Assembly: GCA_037389465.1 (NCBI GenBank)
Contig: JAZARR010000146.1
Coordinates: 3,566,001 to 3,630,000, forward strand
Length of the DNA: 64,000 nucleotides
DNA from: Baylisascaris procyonis
Lineage: Eukaryota > Nematoda > Chromadorea > Rhabditida > Ascarididae
Direction of reading: 5' to 3'
The notes beneath the pieces are model-generated. The model worked only from the letters and a program-made list of their open reading frames with translations, searched no databases and was not told the DNA's origin. Shown one piece after another: positions 13,368 through 24,648 of the stretch. A program made the translations under genes and the position numbers. Numbering within the stretch: position 1 is the first letter of the stretch; each line of letters starts with the position of its first letter.

Positions 13368-14363
13368 GTGAGTGATTTTCATAAAAACTCTCATTTGCAT
13401 ATTATTTCAAAATTCTCGATAAATTAATTAAAAATCGCCTAAAACAAATTCCGCAAAAAAAATTGTGATTTGGCTTTGGAGACTATCTAACACTGCCATT
13501 GATAAAAAAAATCCATATCGTCATAATACGACCACCAGCGGGGATGAACATAAAATGACGCCAATACTCATCGAAAATTCGCCAGTGCTTAACTGCTGCA
13601 TGGTATCGTTCTACAATAGGGCATTGGCGTCGTTTTCTACACATGTTTTCAGTGATATCATCACGACTTAAAGTGCCTACATTAACGAGCAAGTGGATGG
13701 AGTGACTATTTTTCAATACTGCAATGCCCTAAAGCTGAACGTATATACCACTCCCCTTCATTGTTTTCATTATTTTATTCTTATAAAATGCACTATAGTG
13801 AGGCCTTGCATATGCGTACGTATGCCCATGTTTGTCAGTTTGTCCTGCAATGACAACCACGTACAAAAAATTCCATGTCGATCCACTTTTTTATAATAAG
13901 TAGGTGGGGATGGGAAAGAAGGAAGGATTACTGAGGAATGCAAGTTGAATAGAAACAAATATTTACTAAAATTCTTGTATTAAGACAATAAATGACTCCT
14001 AACTGGGATTTGGTTGTTGAGCTTCGAATGCTGCGTAATGGGAAAAAAGATCTCGTAAATCATCCAATAAGAGAAATAACTCATAAAAAGTGAACTCCTA
14101 AAAGAAGCAAGTTGTTTCATTACTAAATATTAACCAAAAATAATTGATCAGTTTGTTTCCTATTTTAATTTCTATTGCAGTTCCTCTTATATTAAAAGCG
14201 TTGAAGTATTTATTACTATTATTTCCTAATATCTAAAAACATTTAGTAACAAAACTTCTTCTTTACTATTATTAAAAGATGAATATATCCGAATCACCTT
14301 TCAAAAAATTTCACGCGCATAAATGAACTGCATTAATAATATATACAGAATCTTCTATTATGC

Positions 14364-14437
<74 letters not shown>

Positions 14438-17400
14438 ACACATGTAGGTTTACTATTCTGCTATAAATTGCATACATAAGTATCTAATTTACTCATTTCG
14501 GAGCTCTCATATTTTAGGCAAAATAGTAAGCGCAGATGGACATTTCTGCATCGAGTGCGTTGGTTCCGATAATCAAACATTAACAACCGACCAAGCTGGA
14601 CGTTGTGGGCAATGCGGAATCGCAGAGATTTCAATGTACAGTATCTCCACACAAAACTCCCTAACAGCACAAATATGCAAACAATGTCCACAAGGAACGA
14701 TGGTCTCATCCAATCAACTTTACTGTATTCCATGTGGCGCAAATGACATAAATACGTGTCGCTGCAAAGTAAGTCTTCGAATATTCTCGACCTTTATTTA
14801 ATTTTAGTTTCCCTCCCTCCCTCTCCTCTCTACTAAAGTTGCATAAAAATGTAAAAGCTCGGATGAAGACCGCTAACATTAGTACAGTTAATCAAGCTGA
14901 TATACCTCATCCAATTCTTGCACTCGCCAAATCTTTGAAAGGATAGGAACCGAAATCTCGTGTAGTCTATAATTTTTCAACTTTCCAACCTAGTCAACGT
15001 TTTATTGCAGCAACGCTGAAATAGACTTAGTGCAAACTTCAGAAAATATCATATCGACGTTGTCTCTATCAGTCAAATTTTGTTTGCATAAAAAGATTCT
15101 ATAAATAAATTATTATAATTTCACTATCAAAATAGTATGAACTGCTATTAAATTAAATTTGTGTAATTAAATTTATGCTATTTTACCATTAAATTAAATA
15201 ATCAAACTTCAGAAAATATCATCAAAATTAAATTAAATATACAAATCAAATTTATGCCATTCGCCTAGAATATCATGTTAGAAATGAAAAGCAGTTAATT
15301 TTCCTATAATTTAATACCTCTACTATTTTATCTAAGAAAACCACGGAAATTTATAAAATGTAAAATCAGGTAATCGAAATCAATCCAAAATAATGAGTTT
15401 AATTCAATAGTTGATAGTTGATAAGAACTTTATCTTTATATTCGAAGCAATTGAATCAACAAATTCAGATCACGGAAATCACTCACTTTATATAAACAAC
15501 GAAACTGAATGAATTAGTTGTTGTCATGTCATCCCAAACCCTACGGTCATCTCAAATAATGCTTGTGCACGATCAAAAGTGCTAGGAACCTTATAAAGGT
15601 AACTAGAATTGACAATCGCAAATGACATTACAATGAAACGGCCAAGAGGGTATCATCTTCCGGAAGCCTCAACATTTAACTTTGCCTTTAAATATCGGAG
15701 TTTTGCTAAACTCAGCTGATAAACGAACACATCTTAATTATGGCGATATGAGTTTGCCGAATCCAATACTGCAGTACCCTACCTCAATAAACGCTTCATG
15801 CTCCGTATCTGTCATTTATGCTCTAATTAAACCTGCTCATGAAAGAGATAAAAGAGATGTTTTTTAGAGGGGCAATTGCAGCAATATAAATATTGCTGTT
15901 GAAGTCGGCTCATTATTTACAATTGAACTAGAGGACGGTATGCAAATACTCTCATCATATATTCGTGAGAATATCAACGAAGTATATCAAAGTTGCTCTC
16001 AAGGCGAATCGAAATCGTGTGAACATCTCGCTAATTTATGTGTTCTACAAAACTATCGAAAACAACCACAATCGGCATGTAATCTTCTCGAAAAGATCCA
16101 AAACACAGATCGATTCAATTCACAGTTAGTTAACGCACATAAATTTGCCATCTTGTAGAATTTATACAACTCAATATGCTTGGCTCTTTATTATTTTGAA
16201 TATTTTCACAGAAAATTGCTCAACACAAGTTTCAAATTTCTAGTTTTTTAATGTGCATCTTGAGCCAAATGTGTTAATCGTATTTCAAATCTAATCAATG
16301 TTTCAAATACGTTCTAATTTCTTTCTAATCACAAATACACATACTAATCACATAATTAATCTCTCAATATACCTCCTTAAGTTAGATTAATCTTGTTGTT
16401 ACGAATTTCGGCGATAATTTCTGCAGCAATGCCTTTGCAAGGATCATTTTACGGGGAACTTTTGTAGAAAATAGACATCGACAACGTTGGGAATCTGTAA
16501 TTTTCATTCAAAAATTTGGCTTTGAATTGCAACTCCCATATCTGACAAAGCAAATTCCCTCAAATATGATGGATAAGGGATGGACTGTTTATGAGTGGAC
16601 AGAAACCGAGAAGGCGATGAAATTTAAAAAAAAAAATTTATTTTTCTAATTTTAGACGTAATGAATGTAGTATTTCAGACGTAACGGTATACCATGGCTA
16701 TTCTACGATAACACCGAAACATCGATAGAATTATCTCGTGAAAACGCGATTCATGCTTCTTTCAATTTCGACTCATCGTTACCGAACTCGAAGCTTGACA
16801 TTCTTCAAATGCAATATTCACTCAATGGTACTTTCATAGGGATGCAATCATTCAGCGATAGTGATATGCGAATATGTTCGCTTGACAAAGAGTCGATTCC
16901 ATTCGGTGCTAAATATCATCGAAAATGTACCGTATCGATTCGATCACTTCTCAACGCAAATCCAACACCAATATTTTCGGAATTCTACTTGCGTTTTCTG
17001 GATGAAAATGGTGTTATGAAATTGTATGCTATACCAATTCTTGATGAAAATATTCGTCAAAATGGGCAATTCGTTAATCGTCTTCCAATCGATGAAATTT
17101 CTAAATGGGTGATCACTCGACGGATATATTTCGTGGATGGTATTACACTTACGAAAATCGATCGAAATAATACATCATTCTATATTCGATATCCCATTTA
17201 TATCTCTGTTCAAATACAAATTCAGGTATATTTCTTTGAATGATGAACATGTGAAAACTGCTACAATTACAACATAGATGCGATTAGGTTGTGAATCGTT
17301 GCTCTTTTTACCCATCCTTCCAACTTCACCTTCAGAGAACTTGCCAATCACGGGAAGCTTCCCCCCTACTTTTATAGACAGCGGGCAGGTTTAAGAAGCT

Positions 17401-20400
17401 GATTGTCTATTCCCATGTTTCGTTAAATAACTTGTGCCTTAAGCAATAAAGGAAATAACAGGTAAATATTTCAGCCACGGAAAGGTGGCCGTATAATGCC
17501 ACCTTTTGTGAGGATTCGTCATGTGGAGCTGGAAAGAGCTTCTACAGCCGCAGCAAAAATGGAGTTCACTGTTGACTATTTCATGGATGGGACGAAACAC
17601 TATAAGGATATTGAGATAACGATGTCCGTTCTGGGAGCCCTATCGATCGTATGGGCGGCCATTTGCGCCTACAGGTTTGCTTTTTAATGCGAAATCAGCA
17701 AAAGAGAACATCGGTGAAGAAGGCACTATTAATTAGACAGGAAAGACAAAAACCCTACAGTAGCTGCTGCCATCAAATAGCTTTAGACATGGGAAGAAAG
17801 CGCGGACGGCGTGATGTAGCCATCCAAGTGCATTCATTCATCGAAACAGCAAAACGAACAGCGTGCCAAAAAAACAGCACCGCAAGACAAGCCGGCACAA
17901 AGGAAACCCCTGCAGGAAAGGTTAAAAAGCAGAATTGCGGCAGAAAGCTGATGCTACTATAAAGCGAAAAGGCAACTTTTTTCTGGCCGAGAAACTTCAT
18001 CAGAGAGCGGTTTCGCTGAAATAGGTCCATGAAACAACAGAATATACCAATAGAAAATTTTGGAAAAAACATGGCATGCCGACATATGTATCGCAGTTTT
18101 TTTTTAAATGCTCCAAGTAATGACGTCATTCCTGTAATGAACAATTCTATGCGTGTACCATATGTACAACTTATACCTCCATCTTCATTAAATCTTCCTT
18201 TTTGAGAGTTTTTTACCAAATAAGCAAACGATGAAAAATGAATAAGACCACACATTTTGATTTTTGAATAAACAACATTAATTTTTGAGGGCTTCATCGA
18301 TTAAATAAAAGAAAGGCAGCGCTCCACTTCAGTTGCTTCATTTTAACCTGAAGAGCAAAACAACCTATTTATATCTTCATTACAGTTGGGGTCGACGAGC
18401 GGGGAAGATGATCGTCGATGTAGTGACAAATAGTAAATTTGTATTCTTCGAATGTGGTATTCTTGGCGATGTATTTCTCATAGTTATTACTGCGATGGCA
18501 ATTTTCATTACATTCGGATATAAGGCACAAAAGTTACCTTATTATGTTATGCTTTCTCAAGAACAGGTTAGCTATTATTACGTCAAAAAAAAACAACAAA
18601 TTTTTGAAGAACAAGAGGGAATGCGCTCCAAGATTGACTATAGATCAACCCCGATCAACCCGATTTGCTCAGCAATTTCAGCTATCGCCACAGTGATGAA
18701 ATTTAGCGATTATAACCTGATCACAGGAAGAAGGCTCCTCAATCTTAATTTCGTTTTCGTGGACTACTCTCTGTATGAGTTACCAGCATTCAAATGTAGA
18801 ATTTTTGGCGACTAATGAGTAAAATTTAGTGCTCTCTAATGGCGCATAAAAGTAGTAAATCAGATTATTTCAAATCCAGTTTAATTGCTTAGGTGGGGTT
18901 TTATTTCATCTATTTGTCGCACATATAGAAAGCTATGAGTTATAGTTTCATTTTTTTAAATATTGATGCAAGTGGTTGGTTTATTGAGGAAGGAAGGAGG
19001 GAGGAAGCATAAAAAATTTGAATCCTCTCAGGCCCTAGTATGCTTGAGAGCTTGTTTTCAAGATCGCATTCCCTATGAATTTGATAATCGCTAAAATTCC
19101 CTAAAAATACAAGACATCACTAGAAATTTGAAGAGAGCATTTTGTGTGAATGAATGGAATATTTCTGGAACAAAAAAAATATACCATATTGCAAAGATGG
19201 ATGCAAATATCCGCTCATTACATTTCTTTGAATTCAAAACTCTCAAAATTTGCTGCTTTGAACTTTCAATGGAAAGAGTAAGAAAAGAGAACGGTTCTAT
19301 ATAAGCTGCAGCTTGAATTCCTGAACTTTCGAGAAGCAGTAGAAAGTGGCTGCTATCAGTGCGGCTATTTTTGGATGACTTTCGTTAAAAACGAATGTCA
19401 AAGTGGTTCTTTTCAGATGTTTTTTTTTAATTTAAAAAAATTTTCCAATTCCACAGCTAATAAACTTTCATTCAAGAACAATATAGCACGAAGGAATCAA
19501 TTCATCCTCGAATGTGTTTCCAATTTTTTCCTCATTGAAGAAATAAAAATTTCGACTTCTGAAAAAAAAAAATTTCTGGCCGAAATATTCGCCTATAAAA
19601 GTTTGCTTATGTTAGCACTCTACGATGTGGAAGTAATTTGAATATTTTCAGGAATGGTCATTTATAGCATATCTCATCTCGGCTACTATACTCAAATTCA
19701 TCGCTATGGTACATAAGAGTGTACATCTTATGCTCACAAAAACATTTTTCATCCACTGGGAACGACCGCAGTCGATTGTCACCAACTGCAACACAAAACC
19801 TCCAAGTGCCGATCTAACAAAAGGCGTAACCACTGCGCCGACTGTCATCTGGTTATTTCTCTAACAATAATTTTCTTCATTTATAATTCATGTAAATTGC
19901 GAAAATGGACCTACGCACATGCTAGCCATTGGCTGTTACAAATACCGGACATTCAATCCCACAATAGAGTGTAGGCTCGTGTAAATCTTTGAAGTATCGT
20001 CATAGTCACACACATATATGGAATGGAAGGTATTAGGGAAATGGAAAAATGAATAGTGGGATCTGAAAGAGTCGACATATTTTCGAAGAAATACCTGCAG
20101 GTCGAATCTGCAAAGGTAGAGAGCTATAACGAATGGAAATGTGAGATGATTCCTATCTCAGAGCTTCCAACTAACTACGGTGCTGCATTTCGTTGTCCCA
20201 AGCCCAAATTTGTATGATATCGCCAATTGATCGTAAACATATTTTATAAATTTGCATTAAACGGTTCAAAAATAAAATACAATTATATCCTTTGCATAGT
20301 ACTTCACTGTTAAGATAGTTATGTTGAAATGGTTTATTTGCATTTCTAAACCGAAGTGCAATTTCCGGTACTGCACTGCCAAATGCACTAACGGAAATTG

Positions 20401-21462
20401 TAGGCACTTCTTGAGAATGCAATAAATAAACTTAAAAACTCTTTCACTTATTAAAATCTAATAAAATTTTAGAAACATTAAAATCAACGGAAATGCATTC
20501 GAAACTTTTAATCTAACTTTATATATAAGTTAAAAAAAAAAAACAAGAAAGGGACAAATATAGTTCCGCCACAGCAAGGAGCCAACAATGCCCACATTTA
20601 TAATACTGTTTCAGGAGGACATATCTAGTCGCTAATGAATGGAATGAACTGCAAAATTATCGTAAGACAAGCGTTGCGGTGCAAACGATTACAATAATAG
20701 TGCTACTTAAATGGCTACAATTGGAAAATTGGGCGGCCGTAGCACCGGGATTTTCCACAGGTTCATTTCAACCTTTAAGAATTCTAAACAATAACGACAC
20801 AATATAACGACTTTACCATTAAATATAAAAATTGATAGATTATACTATTTTAACAAACTAAAGCTTATGTTTTATATCAAGTTTTAACATTGCTATTGAT
20901 GGTTTTATATTTCTTTATTGACCTTTTTCTATTATAATATTTAGTTTCAACCATCAAAAAGTCCCAGTTTTGATCGTCCGACCAATCAAAATTAATTCAC
21001 ACCAGCCATATTTCTGAAAAATAAATGACGGTTATTCAAATATGCTTTAAAAATATGCTACGACAAATACTACTCTAAATTGTATGATAAAAACAATGAA
21101 AGCTAAGTGGAATCTCTCTCAATAGTACCTTACAATAAAAATCTCAAAGATGTGAAAGAAGTAATATTCAATCAAATAACGTTCACCTTGAAAGAGTCTT
21201 TTCATAATTGAGTGGAAAAAATATTCGACTCTCAAGATGACCTCTCAAAGAATTTTGATAATGCGGACGATTTTAGAAATAAAAAGGTACAGTGAGATAG
21301 GACTGCATCCACGATTATACGGTGGCTCCTCCGGCAGTCAAATGCACCGTAAAAAATGAATCCAGTTTTTTAAATGAGTAGCGCGGAATAAAGACCACTG
21401 CAGGAATGAAACAGCTCTGGGAGCTCAAATTATAATAAATAAAGATTGTGCAACCATGACGG

Positions 21463-21554
<92 letters not shown>

Positions 21555-24500
21555 CAGCTGAATGCATTAAACTATTTCCAAACATTATTTTTACAGATCC
21601 AAAATTCGCAACAGGCAATGCTGCGACTCATTTCGTTCGTCGTCCATTACCTGTGCAAACTCAGTTAGGGGGCAGGTGGAATAGACTGATCACATATATA
21701 ATGCGGGTGGAGAGCAGTGTATCTACAAGTAAGATGATGCATTGCACATGCATTTTAGAACATTAGGAAGGTAGATAAAGAGAGAACCAAAGTCTGCGCA
21801 GATCACTACCACAATTCAGAAATTTATTCAACGAGGAGTAAAAATATTTCTTTCAGTTCTCCATTTCATCACCATTCATTTCCGAAACCTCCTAATTATA
21901 AAGGTTAATTAACAATGCCAAAACGAGTACCAATGACTAATAATCTTGCAGAACATCGATCACCACCATTCAGCGAGAGTCGTTTGAGTCGTTTTGCTCT
22001 CAACAGCTTCCTCTACCTGACAATAGCAACCGCTCAATGGATATTCCACGTTCTCATCATCGAACGTATACTAGTCGATCCATTCCGCAGTATAATTGAC
22101 CTATGTTCCATAGCTAATATAAGCGTGCTTTCACTTACACATCCCCTCTATGGCTACTATATCCATGGTCGATCGGTACATGGACGAGCCGATACAGATA
22201 TGGCGCATATGAATCAATATCTTCAAAATGAACGTGTGAGTAATCCCTTCATCGTTTATTTACTTCCTATTTGGATGAGTAAGAATACTGCATAATGAAT
22301 GCGAAAATAGATGTCAACATCCTCCCATTATTTTCTTTTATATCTTCTAATAATACCTCCAATTATATCATTTGAGAATAATCCCACTGACTGTTCAGCT
22401 AAGAAAAGAGACAAAGATTAATGATTAATAAAAGTACCCTCATTTAAGTACCACTGCACTGGTATAACTTAAACTATTCAATGGTCGAAATGAATCAAAA
22501 CAAAAGAGAAACCATTTGCAGCATTTTTTCTTTCAGGATAACCTATGTGGTAACAGAGGTCTCCAACCAGGTAGTGACCTACAAACATTTATAGTTTGTT
22601 TGCCAAAAGCCTTTCGAGATCAATTCGACGAAATCGCTGCGAAAGTTTTCATTCCAACGACACAAACTGTCCGACTTACCGGTACCGAAGCAACAACAGC
22701 GAAAGTACAGAAAATAGCACAAGTTAGTCCACTAAGCGATTCAACGAAAACAGCGAATCCATAGCAATCTTCCTTCTCGTCCCCTTCTCCCTCCTTCTCC
22801 TCCCCCTCCCCCGCTTCTCTCACAACAACCTAAACAGTGTACATGCTGTTTTTCAATGGAAAGCAGGTTAACACTAGAGATTAAAAATTCAAGGACATGC
22901 CAAGACATGTACTGCTTTTTAACAATTTGTTTCATTTATTCCTCCACCACTTTGCATATTCAAGCGCACAAGGAATTGCTTGATTTCTTTGGTTTTATAA
23001 GCCCATAAATTGTACAATAGCTTCAGTTACACTTGACGCATCTGATTCACTCTTGCAGTCATTTATTTCTGCCGGTGATTTGCATTGGTCGAGAAATGCC
23101 TACATGTCTCTATTAAATTCCTCTTTAAGTTCACTATTTGGGAACGCAGGCTTTCTACTGTCGTTTAATAGACATTTATGCTGCAAGAATTCTGGGCAAA
23201 AGGCCACATTAAATGCTGATACAGTTAAGAAGAATTAAAGACAGCAATTGAAGGGATCTTTTAAGCGCATAATAGTAATGAAGTAGTAAAATTAATAAAT
23301 GTTCAAATGAATAACAATAAAACGAATCGGAAACATCTCTCTATAAAATATTTAGCGCGCAATGTTTTCTATTTCTATTGTATATAACTAAAAGAATTTT
23401 TTTAGCACTATTCATTTGCGATAGTATTGTAGGAATCAAAAAGCAAAGAAAAGAAATTCAGTCACATATCACAAAATGGCAATCAGCCGAAAAGGTTAAC
23501 ATTACGCAGACGATACTAGGCACTCGGTGAAAACCAAACCTCGACAAGTAAATTAAAGCAAACATCATAGGAGCAGATAAGTGACAAAATGAAAAGAAAT
23601 AAGAAACGAAAAAAAACTTCACCTGCATCTTTTCATCCAAATCCATGTTTTTAAAAAAAGGGCACACTTGACCTAATGGTTCGCACAATACTGATGGTTG
23701 GTATCTACCTCAACTTACAACACAACGAAGTGACCCGTTGACCTAATGGCTCGCACAATACTGATGGTTGGTGTCTACCTCAACTTACAACACAACGAAG
23801 TGACCCGTTGACCTAATGGTTCGCGCAATACTGATGGTTGTATCTACCTCAACTTACAACACAACGAAGTGACCCGTTGACCTAATGGTTCGCGCAATAC
23901 TGATGGTTGGTATCTACCCCAACTTGCAACACAACGAAGTGACCCGTTGACCTAATGGTTCGCACAATACTGATGGTTGGCATCTAACTCAACTTACAAC
24001 ACAACGAAGTGACCCGTTGACCTAATGGTTCGCACAATACTGATGGTTGGTATCTACCTCAACTTAAAACACAACGAAGTGACCCGTTGACCTAATGGTT
24101 CGCGCAATACTGATGGTTGGTATCTACCTCAACTTACAACACAACGAAGTGATCCGTTGACCTAATGGTTCGCACAATACTGATGGTTGGTATCTAACTC
24201 AACTTACAACACGACGAAGTGACCCGTTGACCTAATGGCTCGCACAATACTGATGGTTGGTGTCTACCTCAACTTACAACACAACGAAGTGACCCGTTGA
24301 CGTAATGGTTCGCACAATACTGATGGTTGGTATCTACCTCAACTTACAACACAACGAAGTGACCCCTTTGAAATAACTCATAGACTCTCTTTGCTAACAA
24401 CATTTATATCACAACCTCAACGATGCAATTTTACGTTGGAAATGGTTTGCAACCAAGAAAAGGCAACAATAAAATTCTTTAAGGTACACGATGAAATCAA

Positions 24501-24648
24501 TCAATTTCTTATGGAATTCATCGATCATAGTAATAGAAATGCCGATTATGTGCTCAGAGATCGAACATTCTTGGAAAGTGTGCTTGATATCGACTTCAAA
24601 GATACAACGCAAAATGGCAATTTTGCACGGTTATTATTTCGTCTATAA
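13106..24648 (+). CDS. TMEM67: meckelin (TMEM67/MKS3), eleven exons, C-terminus not found
   Basis: Meckelin is a multi-pass membrane protein of the ciliary transition zone, part of the MKS module; the nematode gene is mks-3. Exons: 13106-13367, 14518-14768, 15868-16124, 16679-17225, 17475-17674, 18386-18566, 19652-19851, 20615-20760, 21952-22235, 22537-22722 and 24484 onward. All junctions keep phase and give about 892 residues to the stop at 24646-24648. Order: signal peptide (1-27), cysteine-rich repeats (about 36-170), extracellular beta-rich region, then membrane segments beginning near residue 490. Diagnostic strings are PWLFYDN, NGQFVNRLPIDE, FFIHWERPQ, LVANEWNELQ and YGYYIHGRSVHGRAD. 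Human meckelin has 995 residues. The last ~75 (YNDEGYSF onward, with the final helix) are not seen downstream. Intron sizes run from 301 bp to 1.8 kb. Confidence 0.93.
14368..14434. repeat. (TA)n microsatellite in meckelin intron 1
   Basis: About 33 uninterrupted TA dinucleotides. No inverted flanks. It lies 84 bp before the exon 2 acceptor. Confidence 0.95.
14518..14768 (+). CDS. TMEM67: meckelin exon 2
   Basis: The acceptor is CTCATATTTTAG and the donor TGCAAA|GTAAGT. It continues the cysteine-rich region (CIECVGSD, RCGQCG, ICKQCPQGT, CIPCGANDINTCRC). Length 251 nt, phase 1 in and 0 out. Confidence 0.9.
15868..16124 (+). CDS. TMEM67: meckelin exon 3
   Basis: The acceptor is GATGTTTTTTAG and the donor CACA|GTTAGT. 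It encodes IELEDGMQILSSYIREN and SCEHLANLCVLQNY, matching the human region that runs SEWFAKYL ... TSCQALGNMCVMN. The start of the exon is less certain, as the human segment between the cysteine repeats and here is longer. Confidence 0.8.
16679..17225 (+). CDS. TMEM67: meckelin exon 4
   Basis: Acceptor TAGTATTTCAG, donor ATTCAG|GTATAT; 547 nt, the longest exon. It encodes RNGIPWLFYDN, then a beta-rich extracellular domain with NPTPIFSEFYLRFLDENG, LYAIPILDENI and KWVITRRIYFVDGIT, all aligning with human meckelin. A weaker acceptor (CTAATTTTAG) lies 24 bp upstream and is followed by the same ACGTAA hexamer. Confidence 0.92.
17475..17674 (+). CDS. TMEM67: meckelin exon 5
   Basis: Acceptor AATATTTCAG, donor TACAG|GTTTGC. 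It encodes PPFVRIRHVELER, EFTVDYFMDG and a hydrophobic end (ITMSVLGALSIVWAAICAY), the first predicted membrane helix, matching human IALGVLGGLAVLASLL. Confidence 0.9.
17675..18385. other. meckelin intron 5 with long open frames on both strands
   Basis: The intron holds a 174-codon minus-strand frame (17773-18297) and an overlapping 103-codon plus frame. Neither resembles a protein I know, and neither has a matching chain of exons. The lysine/arginine-rich plus frame and its hydrophobic complement look like the two faces of purine-rich DNA. Treated as intron. Confidence 0.6.
18386..18566 (+). CDS. TMEM67: meckelin exon 6
   Basis: Acceptor CTTCATTACAG, donor GAACAG|GTTAGC. It encodes WGRRAGKMIVDVV, a second hydrophobic segment (GILGDVFLIVITAMAIFITF) and GYKAQK, matching human GWKRRIGSPMIDLQTVV ... 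FFKAQK. Confidence 0.9.
19652..19851 (+). CDS. TMEM67: meckelin exon 7
   Basis: Acceptor AATATTTTCAG, donor ATCTG|GTTATT. It encodes a hydrophobic helix (AYLISATILKFIAMVHKSV) followed by FFIHWERPQ, close to the human FFIDWERPK signature. Length 200 nt. Confidence 0.9.
20615..20760 (+). CDS. TMEM67: meckelin exon 8
   Basis: Acceptor ACTGTTTCAG, donor CCACAG|GTTCAT. With the previous exon it forms TVIWRTYLVANEWNELQNYR, nearly identical to human SIWRTYFVANEWNEIQTVR, then another hydrophobic segment. Phase out is 1. Confidence 0.92.
21464..21550. repeat. (TA)n microsatellite in meckelin intron 8
   Basis: About 43 TA units, 46 bp upstream of the possible cassette exon at 21597. Confidence 0.95.
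21597..21728 (+). CDS. TMEM67: possible cassette exon of meckelin
   Basis: Open segment with acceptor ATTTTTACAG and strong donor ACAA|GTAAGA. It is exactly 132 nt and phase 1 in and out, so it can be included or skipped without changing frame. It would insert 44 residues (DPKFATGNAATHFVRR ...) that human meckelin does not have; skipping it gives the better alignment (FST-EHRSPPFSESRL). It begins 46 bp after a (TA)n tract. Could be a lineage-specific alternative exon or chance. Confidence 0.35.
21952..22235 (+). CDS. TMEM67: meckelin exon 9
   Basis: Acceptor AATCTTGCAG, donor AACGT|GTGAGT. It carries a long hydrophobic helix (LNSFLYLTIATAQWIFHVL), IIDLCSIANISVLSLTH and YGYYIHGRSVHGRADTDM, the most recognisable meckelin signature. 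A 284-nt exon, in frame with exon 8 without the cassette. Confidence 0.95.
22537..22722 (+). CDS. TMEM67: meckelin exon 10
   Basis: Acceptor TTCTTTCAG, donor GCACAA|GTTAGT. It encodes NLCGNRGLQPGSDLQTF, matching human NLCSQRGLVPNTDGQTF, and a cytosolic segment. Reading past the donor meets a stop at 22762 right before a pyrimidine-rich tract. Confidence 0.9.
22764..22822 (+). repeat. polypyrimidine tract in meckelin intron
   Basis: C/T-only blocks (CCTTCTCGTCCCCTTCTCCC, CTCCTCCCCCTCCCCCGCTTCTC) start within 45 bp of the exon 10 donor. No exon lies immediately downstream, so it is not acting as a normal acceptor tract. Confidence 0.75.
23667..24366 (+). repeat. 70-bp minisatellite, ten copies, inside meckelin intron 10
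   Basis: Units start (at ACCTAATGG) at 23671, 23741, 23811, 23880, 23950, 24020, 24090, 24160, 24230 and 24300. The period is 70 throughout except one 69-bp unit that lost a G. Copies differ at only a few sites (GGTT/GGCT, CGCACA/CGCGCA, TATC/TGTC), so the array is young or homogenised. It ends 118 bp before the last recognised meckelin exon. Confidence 0.95.
24484..24648 (+). CDS. TMEM67: meckelin exon 11, 3' end unclear
   Basis: Encodes EINQFLMEFIDH, then NADYVLRDRTFLESVLDIDF, matching human MNKFLGSFIDH ... MDYFIKDKLLLERILGMEF. The phase-0 acceptor used (TTCTTTAAG) is weak, with A rather than C or T before AG; the frame stays open upstream to about 24361, so the true start may be earlier. 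Read-through ends at TAA 24646-24648. A donor CACG|GTTATT after 24629 could lead to a further exon. The expected last ~75 residues are not seen. Confidence 0.75.
   Translation, partial: VHDEINQFLMEFIDHSNRNADYVLRDRTFLESVLDIDFKDTTQNGNFARLLFRL

Noticed and set aside
15682..15867. Open frame just upstream of meckelin exon 3 considered as an additional exon
   Set aside because: It does not resemble meckelin, and exon 2 already joins exon 3 in phase without it.
17773..18297. 174-codon minus-strand frame
   Set aside because: It lies inside a meckelin intron whose flanking exons join in frame, has no recognisable family, and its complement is also open over much of the same stretch.
23667..24366. 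Regularly spaced repeats considered as a CRISPR array
   Set aside because: The whole 70-bp unit repeats, with no variable spacers, and it lies in an intron of a eukaryotic gene.
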